From Parabacteroides chongii (GTDB taxonomy: Bacteria > Bacteroidota > Bacteroidia > Bacteroidales > Tannerellaceae): a stretch of DNA of 64,000 nt. The stretch covers positions 94,501 to 158,500 of the forward strand of contig NZ_CP120849.1 in assembly GCF_029581355.1 (NCBI RefSeq), read 5' to 3'. The translations under genes were made by a program, and so were the position numbers. The notes under the pieces were generated by a model. That model saw only the letters and a program-made list of their open reading frames with translations. It ran no database searches and was not told the origin of the DNA. Of the stretch, positions 18,018-27,105 are shown in pieces. Numbering within the stretch: the first letter of the stretch is position 1; each line of letters opens with the position of its first letter.

Positions 18018-19088
18018 ATGGAGAAAACGAACAATAACATTCCGACAGCTGAGGAACTGGCTATTTACATAAAGGAGGCTACCGTGAGCGTAAATACCAA
18101 ATACGAACAGTCGCCTGTGATTCTGATGGTGGATGACTCCATTATCGGAACATTGGGCAACTTCAGTGCATCCATCGGTAAAGCCAAGAGCAAGAAGACT
18201 TTCAATGTTTCTGCCATTGCCGCTTCCGCATTGACCAATGGCACAGTACTCCATTACCGTTCATCGTTTCCGGAAAATAAACGGACGATATTGTATATCG
18301 ACACCGAACAGGGAGAACCTCATTGCCAAAAGGTGCTACAACGCATTCTATGTTTGGCGGGATTACCAAAGGATGCCGATTCTGACAATCTGATTATGTT
18401 AGGTCTGCGGAAATATTCTCCCGAAATGAGACTTGCAATAGTCGAACAGGCCATTGGCACAATTCCGAATTTGGGACTGGTCATTATAGATGGCATCAGG
18501 GATTTTATGTATGACATCAATTCTCCGAATGAAGCCACCAATATAATCTCCAAATTCATGCAGTGGACTGACGACCGTCAGATTCACATCCACACCATCC
18601 TGCATCAGAACAAGAATGATGAACATGCCCGTGGTCACATTGGCACGGAACTCAACAACAAAGCGGAAACCATCATGCAGGTAGAAGTGGATAAAGATGA
18701 TAAAACTATCAGTTGTGTCGAAGCCATTCATATCCGAGACCGGGAGTTTGAACCTTTCGCTTTCCGCATAAACGAATGTGCCTTGCCTGAACTAGTGGAA
18801 TCCTATATATCCAAAGAAAAGAAACTCGGACGACCGACCAAAGAACCTTTTGAGCCATACAAGGAAATCCCGGAGAGCGTACATCGTGCTGCGTTGGATG
18901 CCACTTTCGCCGATGGCAATATTACCGGTTACGACAACTATCTAGAGCGACTGAAAAACGGCTACGGGTTACAGGGTGTAAAACTCGGTCATAACAAAGC
19001 GGTCAAAGTAGCTACCTTTCTCGGCAATAAACGGATGGTGATAAAAGAAGGGAAAGAATACCAATTTAATCCTGATTACCATTATTAA
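18018..19088 (+). CDS. RepA-like AAA_25 ATPase
   Basis: The 356-residue protein has a variant Walker A GKAKSKKT at 54-61, a YIDTEQG strand at 93-99, Walker B LVIIDG at 154-159 and an HTILHQNK sensor segment at 192-199. This is the RecA-like fold of RepA/KaiC-type helicases found in plasmid replication and mobilizable elements. A winged-helix-like C-terminus follows (about 270-356). It probably acts as a replicative helicase or loader for the excised circle. It follows the excisionase-like gene by three bases and precedes the candidate oriT region. Confidence 0.8.
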   Translation: MEKTNNNIPTAEELAIYIKEATVSVNTKYEQSPVILMVDDSIIGTLGNFSASIGKAKSKKTFNVSAIAASALTNGTVLHYRSSFPENKRTILYIDTEQGEPHCQKVLQRILCLAGLPKDADSDNLIMLGLRKYSPEMRLAIVEQAIGTIPNLGLVIIDGIRDFMYDINSPNEATNIISKFMQWTDDRQIHIHTILHQNKNDEHARGHIGTELNNKAETIMQVEVDKDDKTISCVEAIHIRDREFEPFAFRINECALPELVESYISKEKKLGRPTKEPFEPYKEIPESVHRAALDATFADGNITGYDNYLERLKNGYGLQGVKLGHNKAVKVATFLGNKRMVIKEGKEYQFNPDYHY

Positions 19089-19401
19089 GTTCAACTTTAC
19101 TTTAGTGTCGGGGCGTACATATAGGAATAAAGCAAAGTAGCCAAGGATTGCAATATGCAGTATTCATTCCCTACCCTTTTATAGTAGGATATGCCAAATC
19201 CTGATTCCAATCCATTTGCCGATTCTGTGTGTACATCCTATACAGCTTGCCGGGAAGCATCAACAGGTAACTGTTGCGAGATATGCCAATGTATAACCTC
19301 ACTGCGTTACGGTTGTACATTGGTACCCTTGCCTGCTCAGATACTTCGCCGGTGCGGTACTCGCAAGCTCGCACCTATTCACTATTATAATAACGATTTA
19401 T
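19089..19401. other. Candidate oriT region
   Basis: This gene-free region directly upstream of the relaxosome and relaxase genes is where oriT usually lies in Bacteroides mobilizable elements. It holds a 13-base inverted repeat (19286-19298 and 19311-19323; one G-U type mismatch) around a 12-base loop, with no following T-run, so it is not a terminator. The nick site cannot be assigned by eye. Confidence 0.5.
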
Positions 19402-19830
19402 ATGGAACAAAATATTGAGGAACAAACACAATCTCCAGAGGAGAAAAAAGAAACAAGATCCGTCTTTATCGGAGCAAAAGTAACTCCCGGTCAGAAAGAG
19501 TATATAAAATCACAGGCTGAGCAATGCGGTATGACGGTAAGCGATTACTTGCTTGCCTGTGCATACAACTATCGACCCAGACCGAGGCTCACAAAAGAAG
19601 AAACATACCTGTTGCAGAATCTGGACAACTGTCGGTCAGATCTTGTAAAATACACTTCTGCACTTCGTGGAATGTCCACAAAGCAACGAATGATATTGTT
19701 CAATCAGGTGCCGTTCATGGTCGGCTGGCTCAAAGAGCTTGGCTATATTGCTGAAAGCGTCTGCCAATTTCTCAATGCCGTAAAAGAGAGAAATAAGATT
19801 CCGTCTAACGAAAAATCCGAAGAAGTATGA
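19402..19830 (+). CDS. mobA: Relaxosome protein (MobA/MobC-like)
   Basis: The 142-residue protein has a ribbon-helix-helix-like N-terminal region (about 22-55: VFIGAKVTPGQKEYI... MTVSDYLLACA) typical of MobC/MobA relaxosome accessory proteins of Bacteroides elements. It binds oriT and helps open DNA for the relaxase. Its stop overlaps the relaxase start by four bases (ATGA), so the two are translationally coupled. The candidate oriT lies just upstream. The symbol follows Bacteroides usage, in which MobA is the accessory protein and MobB the relaxase. Confidence 0.82.
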   Translation: MEQNIEEQTQSPEEKKETRSVFIGAKVTPGQKEYIKSQAEQCGMTVSDYLLACAYNYRPRPRLTKEETYLLQNLDNCRSDLVKYTSALRGMSTKQRMILFNQVPFMVGWLKELGYIAESVCQFLNAVKERNKIPSNEKSEEV

Positions 19831-21041
19831 TAGCAAAAGCTAAAGCAATATCGCACGGCATAAACGCCATCCGTTATATTACCGGCGAATCTCTGAACAA
19901 AAAACACCCGGAGAAAATCTATCGGGTATTGGACAACCTAATGTCGTCGCAACCGGACACTCTGGGGATATGGAACTCCATGCAACTGACCTTATCACGT
20001 TTCAAACCCATCAAGAACTCGGTCATCAGAATCGAGCTAAGCCCCTCTGCCGAACACACCCGTTTCTTCGACATCGAAGACTGGCAAAAGCTCTGGCAGG
20101 ATTTCGCTGCGGAGTTTGACAAACAAGTGTTTACCGGCAAGGACGGAAAAGTACGTTCCTACCAGACCAATCTGGCTAACAGCAAATACACAGTTTGGCT
20201 GCATAAGGAATCCGATGGCGAAGTTCCCCACCTTCATGCTGCTGTCTGCCGTTTGGATGAAGACGGCAACATCAACAACGACCACAACATTCATCTTCGT
20301 GCGCAGCGTGCTGCCGAGCGAGTAGCAAAGAAGCGGGGTTGGACTACTGCTATACAAATCCGATACACCAATATCCATCTGGTGAATCGTGATTGCATGG
20401 ATGCGCTGAGATCAATGTCTGAATGGTCTTGGGAAGAGTATAAAAATGCCCTCACAAGAAAAGGTTACTCTGTACATGAAAGAAAGGATGCACAACACGT
20501 TATCAGGAGTTACGCACTTGTAAACGGTAATACCAAATACAAGGCTTCCGAATTGGGAGTTGCCCGGAATCTGATGATTTCAAAACTTCCTAAAACATGG
20601 GATAAACTGCATCATAAGCCGCAAGTTGCCGCTGTTAGCAATCAGCCTAAGGAAACTCAAACGGAGCAAAATCTCAAGCCGTCAGCATCCGCAGAACATA
20701 CCAGATATAGCACTTATCATCCCGATACTATTCCCTATACACTTAATCATAACGATAAGGAACATTGGTTCTATATTCCGGAAAAAGTGCTTGACTGTTT
20801 CAACGATGAGTTTGACTACAGAGATACTGAGAACTGTCAGGAACTTACCGATATGGCTGTAGCTATTTTTGTCGGACTGCTTGAAACGCCAAATGTTGCC
20901 ACCGGAAACGGTGGTGGAGGTTCTCAAAGCGATTTGCCTTGGAGAGATAAGGACGAAGACGATTTGCAATGGGCACGCAGATGCGCTCGTGCCGCTGGTC
21001 GCCTGCTCGGAAAGAAACCAAAATCAGGATTAAAACGATAA
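19827..21041 (+). CDS. mobB: Relaxase (MobB-type)
   Basis: The 404-residue protein is a mobilization nuclease of the Bacteroides MobB kind. It has an N-terminal catalytic region with the metal-binding histidine motif PHLHAAV (residues 134-140) followed by an N...HNIHLRAQRA segment. It nicks oriT and remains linked to the strand that is transferred, using conjugation machinery supplied by a helper. The C-terminal part is Pro/Gln-rich and ends in GNGGGGSQSDLPW, a usual feature of this family. It overlaps mobA by four bases. A long hairpin follows at 21058. Confidence 0.88.
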   Translation: MIAKAKAISHGINAIRYITGESLNKKHPEKIYRVLDNLMSSQPDTLGIWNSMQLTLSRFKPIKNSVIRIELSPSAEHTRFFDIEDWQKLWQDFAAEFDKQVFTGKDGKVRSYQTNLANSKYTVWLHKESDGEVPHLHAAVCRLDEDGNINNDHNIHLRAQRAAERVAKKRGWTTAIQIRYTNIHLVNRDCMDALRSMSEWSWEEYKNALTRKGYSVHERKDAQHVIRSYALVNGNTKYKASELGVARNLMISKLPKTWDKLHHKPQVAAVSNQPKETQTEQNLKPSASAEHTRYSTYHPDTIPYTLNHNDKEHWFYIPEKVLDCFNDEFDYRDTENCQELTDMAVAIFVGLLETPNVATGNGGGGSQSDLPWRDKDEDDLQWARRCARAAGRLLGKKPKSGLKR

Positions 21042-21057
21042 GCCAATGAAGCCGAAC

Positions 21058-21110
21058 ATGAAAATCGTTTGATATTTCACTTGGGTGAAAATATATCAAA
21101 CGATTTTCAT
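21058..21110. repeat. Long perfect inverted repeat after mobB
   Basis: Eighteen perfectly paired bases (21058-21075 with 21093-21110) extend through a 3-base bulge to five more pairs (21076-21080 with 21085-21089). No T-run follows, so it may act as a transcript-stabilising or attenuating hairpin, or as a protein site, rather than a simple terminator. Confidence 0.65.
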
Positions 21111-21184
21111 CGTGAGAGAGAACGATAGTGAACGGCTATCAGACTCTCATAAAAATTTTATAAACCATAATTTTTTTTGATAGT

Positions 21185-21712
21185 ATGAAAAAGAAATTCG
21201 ACTTTTCCGCAGAAATGGCTGAAGCGGAAGCCATAAAATCCAACCCAAAGAATGAGTCTTTGGAGGAAGAAAACCACCTACTCGATATCAATGTACAAGG
21301 ACTTGCCAAGCTGAATAACAACGTGTTCAAGTTGAGAACAGAGGTCGAAAGTCTGTCCGGCTCTATCCGAGAGTGTAAGCCTATCATTTCTGAAGAAATG
21401 CGGAAGTTGGCAGTAGAATTTGGAGCAAGGCTTCTATGTGATTTTCTCAGTCAGATTGAGAGCAAATGCAAAGAAGCCGAGCGAAGAATGAAGAAATCCG
21501 GCAATGCCATCAATATTCCGGCTACCACATTTTACATCACTATTGTAATACTGGTAGCCTTATCTTCTTTTTTCGTCAGCATGATTGTGGCCAATGCAGA
21601 AATTTTGTATTCAAACCTGATTTGGAAAGCAGTTGCCATCTGTGCCCTTATTGCAATTTCGGGAACTGTCATGGCTATAGTCGTACCGAAGATTTTGGAT
21701 AAATGGACGTAA
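21185..21712 (+). CDS. Membrane-anchored coiled-coil protein of the mobilization module
   Basis: The 175-residue protein has an acidic, helical N-terminal half with a likely coiled coil (about 20-105) and two C-terminal membrane helices (about 115-140 and 145-168). Small proteins of this shape commonly follow mobA/mobB in Bacteroides mobilizable elements and are sometimes called MobC. They may link the relaxosome to the coupling protein at the membrane, but that role is inference. It starts 143 bases after the relaxase stop, beyond the long hairpin. Confidence 0.7.
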   Translation: MKKKFDFSAEMAEAEAIKSNPKNESLEEENHLLDINVQGLAKLNNNVFKLRTEVESLSGSIRECKPIISEEMRKLAVEFGARLLCDFLSQIESKCKEAERRMKKSGNAINIPATTFYITIVILVALSSFFVSMIVANAEILYSNLIWKAVAICALIAISGTVMAIVVPKILDKWT

Positions 21713-21757
21713 TTGGACGCTAGCGAATCTTTAGAACGCAATTATCATTGGCGTTTG

Positions 21758-21817
21758 TTTGGTCATATCAGAGATTATTTGTAATTTTGTAACCACCGTA
21801 ACAGTTACGGTGGTTAC
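21758..21817 (+). promoter_or_regulatory. Promoter overlapping a 29-base palindromic operator
   Basis: A TTTG at 21758-21761 and TAATTTTG at 21782-21789 are spaced 20 bases apart, a near-ideal Bacteroidota promoter. A perfect palindrome (arms 21789-21802 and 21804-21817 around one central base) starts at the last base of the -7 box and would cover the transcription start. This is the geometry of a repressor operator. Confidence 0.7.
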
Positions 21818-21839
21818 TATAAATAGCAGGGAATTTACT

Positions 21840-23171
21840 ATGAAGTTTTATAATCGTACATCTGAATTGCAGGAGCTGCATCGCATTCAAAAGCTCTCAT
21901 TTGACAGTCATTCACGCATGACAGTGATTACAGGTCGGCGTCGAATTGGCAAGACATCGCTTGCAGTGGAAGCCACAAAAGGAGACTACCCTACTGTGTA
22001 TCTGTTTGTAAGCCGCAAGAATGAGGCTGCTCTGTGTGCGGAGTTCTCACAACTGATTGTCTCTGTTTTAGGCTGTTATATACCTGCAGAGATAAAGAGT
22101 TTCCGCTCACTTTTCCAGATGATTATGGAACTGGCAAAGGCACAAAAATTCAATCTCATAATCGATGAATTTCAAGAATTCGAAAAAATAAATCCATCTG
22201 TTTTCAGCGATGTGCAGAATATTTGGGACCAATATCGTAAGGGAACTCATGTAAATTTGATTCTGATGGGTTCGGTGTTTTCGATGATGCACCGTATTTT
22301 TGAAGGAGCAAAAGAACCGCTATTCGGCAGGGCTGATAACATCATCCGTCTTACCGGATTTGGTACTGATACCCTTAAAGAAATAATGAACGACTACCGT
22401 CCCGACTATGATAACGATGAACTGCTTGCACTATATTCAATTACTGGCGGTGTCCCGAAATACATAGAATTGTTGTGTGAGAATACCGACTTGTCCATCT
22501 CCGGAATGTTTGACTACATCGTGCGTGATAACTCTCCATTCACAGATGAAGGCAAGAATATTCTGATTGAAGAGTTTGGCAAAGACTATGGTATCTACTT
22601 CTCAATACTCAGTTGCATTGCCTCTGGCATAAACAATCAGTCTGATATTGAAGTTACGTTGGGAGGAATAAGTATCGGCGGACAACTCCGTCGTCTGATT
22701 GATGACTACTCTCTTATCACTCGTCAGCGACCGATAATGTCGAAAGAGCGCACACAAGCCATCCGCTACGAAATCAACGACAATTTCCTAAAATTCAGGT
22801 TCAGGTATTACGACAAAAATCAATCCATTGTCGAAATACGGAATTTCGTGCTTCTTCGGCAGATAATAGAATCGGATTACCCTACATTCTCAGGACTAAT
22901 GCTCGAACGGTATTTCCGTTTGAAGATGATAGAGAGCCATCAATATTCAGCCATCGGCTCGTGGTGGGAACGCAAGAAAGGTAAAGAAGCCAACGAAATA
23001 GACATTATAGGCATACGGGCCGAAGGGAAAAAGGCATTGGTAGCCGAGGTTAAGCGTCAACGATGCAACTACGACCACAAACTCTTCACCGAAAAGGTCG
23101 AGCATCTCAAAAACGCCATTCTCTCAAATTACGACATCGAGACTTGCCTTTGGACAATGGAGGATATGTAA
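21840..23171 (+). CDS. AAA ATPase with DUF234-like C-terminus
   Basis: The 443-residue protein has Walker A GRRRIGKTS at residues 32-40, a LIIDEFQEF Walker B near residue 113, and a C-terminal region with NEIDIIGI and VAEVKRQR, which looks like the nuclease-like DUF234 domain of the archaeal-type ATPase family. Its role is unknown; members are common in bacterial accessory regions. An in-frame start at 21759 exists, but it lies upstream of the predicted transcription start, so ATG 21840 is used. The palindrome beneath its promoter suggests tight self-control or control by a partner. It is the first gene of the cargo side of the element. Confidence 0.75.
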   Translation: MKFYNRTSELQELHRIQKLSFDSHSRMTVITGRRRIGKTSLAVEATKGDYPTVYLFVSRKNEAALCAEFSQLIVSVLGCYIPAEIKSFRSLFQMIMELAKAQKFNLIIDEFQEFEKINPSVFSDVQNIWDQYRKGTHVNLILMGSVFSMMHRIFEGAKEPLFGRADNIIRLTGFGTDTLKEIMNDYRPDYDNDELLALYSITGGVPKYIELLCENTDLSISGMFDYIVRDNSPFTDEGKNILIEEFGKDYGIYFSILSCIASGINNQSDIEVTLGGISIGGQLRRLIDDYSLITRQRPIMSKERTQAIRYEINDNFLKFRFRYYDKNQSIVEIRNFVLLRQIIESDYPTFSGLMLERYFRLKMIESHQYSAIGSWWERKKGKEANEIDIIGIRAEGKKALVAEVKRQRCNYDHKLFTEKVEHLKNAILSNYDIETCLWTMEDM

Positions 23172-23416
23172 CTTATTGACCACATTTTATCTGCCACCAA
23201 CCGTTACGGCGACCATTGACACGGACAATAATTGTCGTAGGCAATGCCTTTAAGGATGTTCTCAAGGAAACACTACCGTTCTGTTCCCTGCTTGCTCTGA
23301 ATTATGCAATTATTTGCAGCGTTCTGACGTAGGGATAAACATTTTCTGCAGAATAAGCCAAGCGTTCTACGACTTATTTTATTGTTCCTCGACAAGTTTT
23401 AAGCCATCTGAGATAA

Positions 23417-26400
23417 CTAATCACACTTACTTAATATATCCTCAATCAAAGAATCAAAATCAACGCCTGTAATGAAAGCTGTTTTTGATATATTGGCTCT
23501 ATAATCTCCGAGTTTTATTCGTCTGCCAGTCGTATCGCTCTCTGCATTCAATACTGGTGTCATTATCTCTTCTAGTTCCTCACCGATTTTCAAATGCACC
23601 TTTGTTTGAGCAAAGATTTCAGCCTCATGTTCTTCGATATACTCAATTGATGAATCAGCAGGAATATTCACTTTTTCCGAATCTGATAAATCTACGCAAC
23701 AGAGTGCATAGCATTCAGGATTGCTTGCAGCCATTCTTACCTGATTCGTACTCATGTGCGCATAATTGTCATACTCAAAATTCCACTTAGCTTTCACTTC
23801 CACATAATACACATCCTTACCATTATAGCTGATGATAATGTCTTGACCATTTTGGATGTCATTTACGGTCATGTCGTCATCAATGTGTTCACGAGTCTTA
23901 ACTTTTAGCAGCTCATGGCCAAGTCTTTCACGTATTCTATCCTCAATAGCTTTGCCTATCCTGTAACAGAAATGGAATGTACTCTGACGCTCATCATCCA
24001 ATTCTTTCTGACGTTCCATCTGACTGATGAGGGCCGGCAAAGCACCATTCTCATTAAGGGCGGCAAGGCGGATAATATCCTCATCTTCCATATCCATAAT
24101 TGAGAATATACCTTTCTGAGCGTCACCACTTGCCATATCAAAGGTGTATTTAGCTTTATTATCATCAATACTTGTAAACCATTTATCCCAGCCTTCACCA
24201 TTATCCAGTTTCAAGATGATTTGTCGAATGATGCCTTCCCATGTCTTGTCCCTAGCACGTTCACCGTTGTTCACCTCTTTCATATACTTTATCAATTCTG
24301 TTTGAATAACTGGAGCTATATCATCAGGCGTTTGTGTAGCATAATCCTTATATAAGTTTTCAAAATCAATATCAATCCACTTTTCATGAAGGTCTTTTCC
24401 GATGATTGAATTATAGATGTTAGCCAAATCTGGAATGACACCTTCGTTTTTCAATAGTTCCTTCTTTACGCATAAATATCCCTTCTGACAAGGTATCACT
24501 CCGTAGTCATCCAGTTTATCTTTTCTGTTGGTTTCATTACTTTTGGCATATTCTGTCAAGAAGCTCAAGAGGAATGACTTATTACTCTTCACCCAATTTT
24601 CGTCTTCCATACTTATTCTGCACAAAGTATATTCAAGAAGTAGGTTGAATGGAGAACTATAGAAATCCTCCTCTCTCTCCTCCTGCTTTTGCAAGAAACT
24701 CTTGCAGAATGTCTTGTGGTAATAAGTCGGTAACACTGTCATTATCTTGCCTCTAAAATTTGTGAATTCATCCTGGGAGGTAGCCGAACAGAAATCAATC
24801 AAAGCCGTTATTTGATCATCCGTCAATGTTTGTTTCTGGGGTTGAACGAGGGTACTTGACCTCCACTTATTCATTGTGACTAGAATCGCGTTATGCAAAT
24901 CGTTAACCGTATATTGAGTAAAATTTGCAAGCGAGAGATAGGTTGTATCCAGCATCTTTGCTTTATCATCACCCATCAGAAGAGATGCCAGTTTGTATAA
25001 CTCGTCAGTCATAAAGTCACCATACCTCAGATTTTGTCGCAAGCATAATTTACCGTCACGATTCGGTATGAGTGCATATTTGTCATACAAAGCTTCGTTA
25101 CCACTGTCTTTAAGGAACTGAAGAAACTCAAGCAGATTGTCAGATTTATCTTTGATAGCCATACATACATCATCGAGAGTCACAAAAAAACCATCGGTAT
25201 TCTCACAGTCCCAAGTGTCAACAAGTTCCGACCACTTAATCAAATCTGTTGATGGCAATAGGTATCCTTGATTGTTGTCATCCTTTACGAAAGCCGCATA
25301 CTTAGCCAAAGTACTTTCATAAAGTTTACGTTTCTCCAAATCAAGATTTACATAGAAGTCATGATGCAGCAATCGCACTCTGCTGTCAGTTATACTTTTT
25401 CTTCCTTCTGCTGTGGGAATCACCTTCCAATTTCTAACTTGCGTATTCCACATCTTCTGCATCTCGTTGTAGAATCGTTTTTGCTCTTCGTCCTCAGTTT
25501 CTTTAACGAAATCCACTTTGCACAAATCACGTATCAAAGTGGAATCATTTCCTTCTATTTGATAGAAATCAAACAAAGCATGCATCATGGATTTCAGTGT
25601 ATTTTCATTCTTTTCCCCAGATTCCTTTTTGGATGGCACATCCTCTGGGAGCTGAATATTGTTACGCTTCTCCACAGGGTAGAACTTCTTGGAATGGAAA
25701 ATAAAATTCACACCAAACTGTTCTGTACCCAACAAAGGAAACCACAAGAATAACGAAGGGATCTTATTGACATCATCACATATAAATGGATATGGCGGTA
25801 TTATTACCAAATCTTCTTTATCTTTTGACAAAAGGTAGTGACAGCCATAAGATACACTTGTATTCTCAGATGATAGTATATCCACACGATTTACAACCGA
25901 CTCAATCTCATGCCATCCATTTTCACCAAAAGGTTTATCTAAATTGAGAGTTGTTGATTTTCGAAATACATAATGTTCCTTTCTATGATTATCGCAAACT
26001 TCAACCTCTTTTATACGTTCATTTATAACCAAAACAAACGGCAACATTCCAGATACTTTCTTTATTTGATCAGAAACAGTATCAACCAATTCGGTTGTCA
26101 GATTATATCTGAATACGGTAGGCGAATCACCTTGGCATTCTTCCGTAGATTCACACATATTCTCAACCTGCATCAGCTCACGATTCATCTCTTTGTATGC
26201 TTCCAGAGATGCCGTATTGCTTCGGTCAAGAACCATATGCATATTAATATATTTTTCAACCTCAATCTTACTTTTGCGCACCTCGTAAGGACCACTTACA
26301 TCCACCACACGATTGAAGGCATGAGTAGTCATAAAACCCGTACCATACTGACCAGCTAAATCCTTGGCAGGATCATCCTTCGAACTATCCTGCTTAACCA

Positions 26401-26692
26401 ACGCTAACAAAGAGGAATACGAGAAAGGTTGACCATAATGCCGGAACACAATGCTATCCTCATTGAGTTCAATACAAATATGACAATCTTCACTCATGTC
26501 ACGAGCATTCTGAACAAGCTCCCAAAGAGCACGTTCTCCGCTGTTGATAGTTAGATTCTCTATGCCAAGTTTCACCTTCTTACAATAGCCTACAATATCA
26601 AGATACTCTTTTTCAATATTCTGAAACTGCTTGGCAGTATCACAACCCAAGTTCCTATCATAAAAATAGTCTTCTAATTGTTGTTCTGTCAT
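23417..26692 (-). CDS. GHKL (sacsin-like) ATPase with C-terminal NOV/DUF3883 nuclease-like domain
   Basis: The 1091-residue protein has an N-terminal histidine-kinase/Hsp90-like ATPase (ELVQNARD at 58-65, GQYGTGFMTTH at 114-124) that matches the sacsin N-terminal type. A long uncharacterised middle follows. The C-terminal region (about 930-990) contains D951, E965 and K967 in a QDIII...YYVEVK arrangement, which fits a PD-(D/E)xK nuclease as seen in DUF3883 (protein NO VEIN C-terminal) domains. Such proteins are found in bacterial defence islands, often near McrBC-like genes. It sits 413 bases downstream of the OLD-type gene, so it may be a separate transcript. Function as an anti-phage effector is inference. 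Confidence 0.75.
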   Translation of the reverse strand: MTEQQLEDYFYDRNLGCDTAKQFQNIEKEYLDIVGYCKKVKLGIENLTINSGERALWELVQNARDMSEDCHICIELNEDSIVFRHYGQPFSYSSLLALVKQDSSKDDPAKDLAGQYGTGFMTTHAFNRVVDVSGPYEVRKSKIEVEKYINMHMVLDRSNTASLEAYKEMNRELMQVENMCESTEECQGDSPTVFRYNLTTELVDTVSDQIKKVSGMLPFVLVINERIKEVEVCDNHRKEHYVFRKSTTLNLDKPFGENGWHEIESVVNRVDILSSENTSVSYGCHYLLSKDKEDLVIIPPYPFICDDVNKIPSLFLWFPLLGTEQFGVNFIFHSKKFYPVEKRNNIQLPEDVPSKKESGEKNENTLKSMMHALFDFYQIEGNDSTLIRDLCKVDFVKETEDEEQKRFYNEMQKMWNTQVRNWKVIPTAEGRKSITDSRVRLLHHDFYVNLDLEKRKLYESTLAKYAAFVKDDNNQGYLLPSTDLIKWSELVDTWDCENTDGFFVTLDDVCMAIKDKSDNLLEFLQFLKDSGNEALYDKYALIPNRDGKLCLRQNLRYGDFMTDELYKLASLLMGDDKAKMLDTTYLSLANFTQYTVNDLHNAILVTMNKWRSSTLVQPQKQTLTDDQITALIDFCSATSQDEFTNFRGKIMTVLPTYYHKTFCKSFLQKQEEREEDFYSSPFNLLLEYTLCRISMEDENWVKSNKSFLLSFLTEYAKSNETNRKDKLDDYGVIPCQKGYLCVKKELLKNEGVIPDLANIYNSIIGKDLHEKWIDIDFENLYKDYATQTPDDIAPVIQTELIKYMKEVNNGERARDKTWEGIIRQIILKLDNGEGWDKWFTSIDDNKAKYTFDMASGDAQKGIFSIMDMEDEDIIRLAALNENGALPALISQMERQKELDDERQSTFHFCYRIGKAIEDRIRERLGHELLKVKTREHIDDDMTVNDIQNGQDIIISYNGKDVYYVEVKAKWNFEYDNYAHMSTNQVRMAASNPECYALCCVDLSDSEKVNIPADSSIEYIEEHEAEIFAQTKVHLKIGEELEEIMTPVLNAESDTTGRRIKLGDYRANISKTAFITGVDFDSLIEDILSKCD

Positions 26693-27105
26693 AATATTAG
26701 TGTGTTATAATTTCGTTTATAGGCAATATAGTATTAAATATCGCAATGGCTATATCTATAACCCGAGAGAATTTTTGATATGTACTATAACCCAATGCGG
26801 TACACAAATCCCGAGATAAGTGTTACTAACCAAGTGCAATCTAATATTATCTACGGAACAATCAAAAAGCAGTGATATCGCTTTAGATTGTTTCATTTAG
26901 GTACATTTACCTGTACACTGCCTTCTTTTCCATTAATTTAAAAAGTTAGAAACTCAGCTGTGCTATTTCGTATATCTTTTTTAGGGGACATAATTTCAGT
27001 TTGTTCCTATTGATAATATATAGAACAAGAAGTTAGAGAACTGATTTTCTGACACATAATTTCTTATTCTGTATAAATATCTATTAAAGCCATTAGAATT
27101 TGCAA
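26693..27105. other. AT-rich intergenic gap
   Basis: This 413-base gap separates the GHKL/NOV gene from the OLD-type gene. I see no gene, no tRNA, no convincing terminator and no clear TAnnTTTG box on the minus strand. Its length suggests that the GHKL/NOV gene has its own promoter. Confidence 0.4.
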
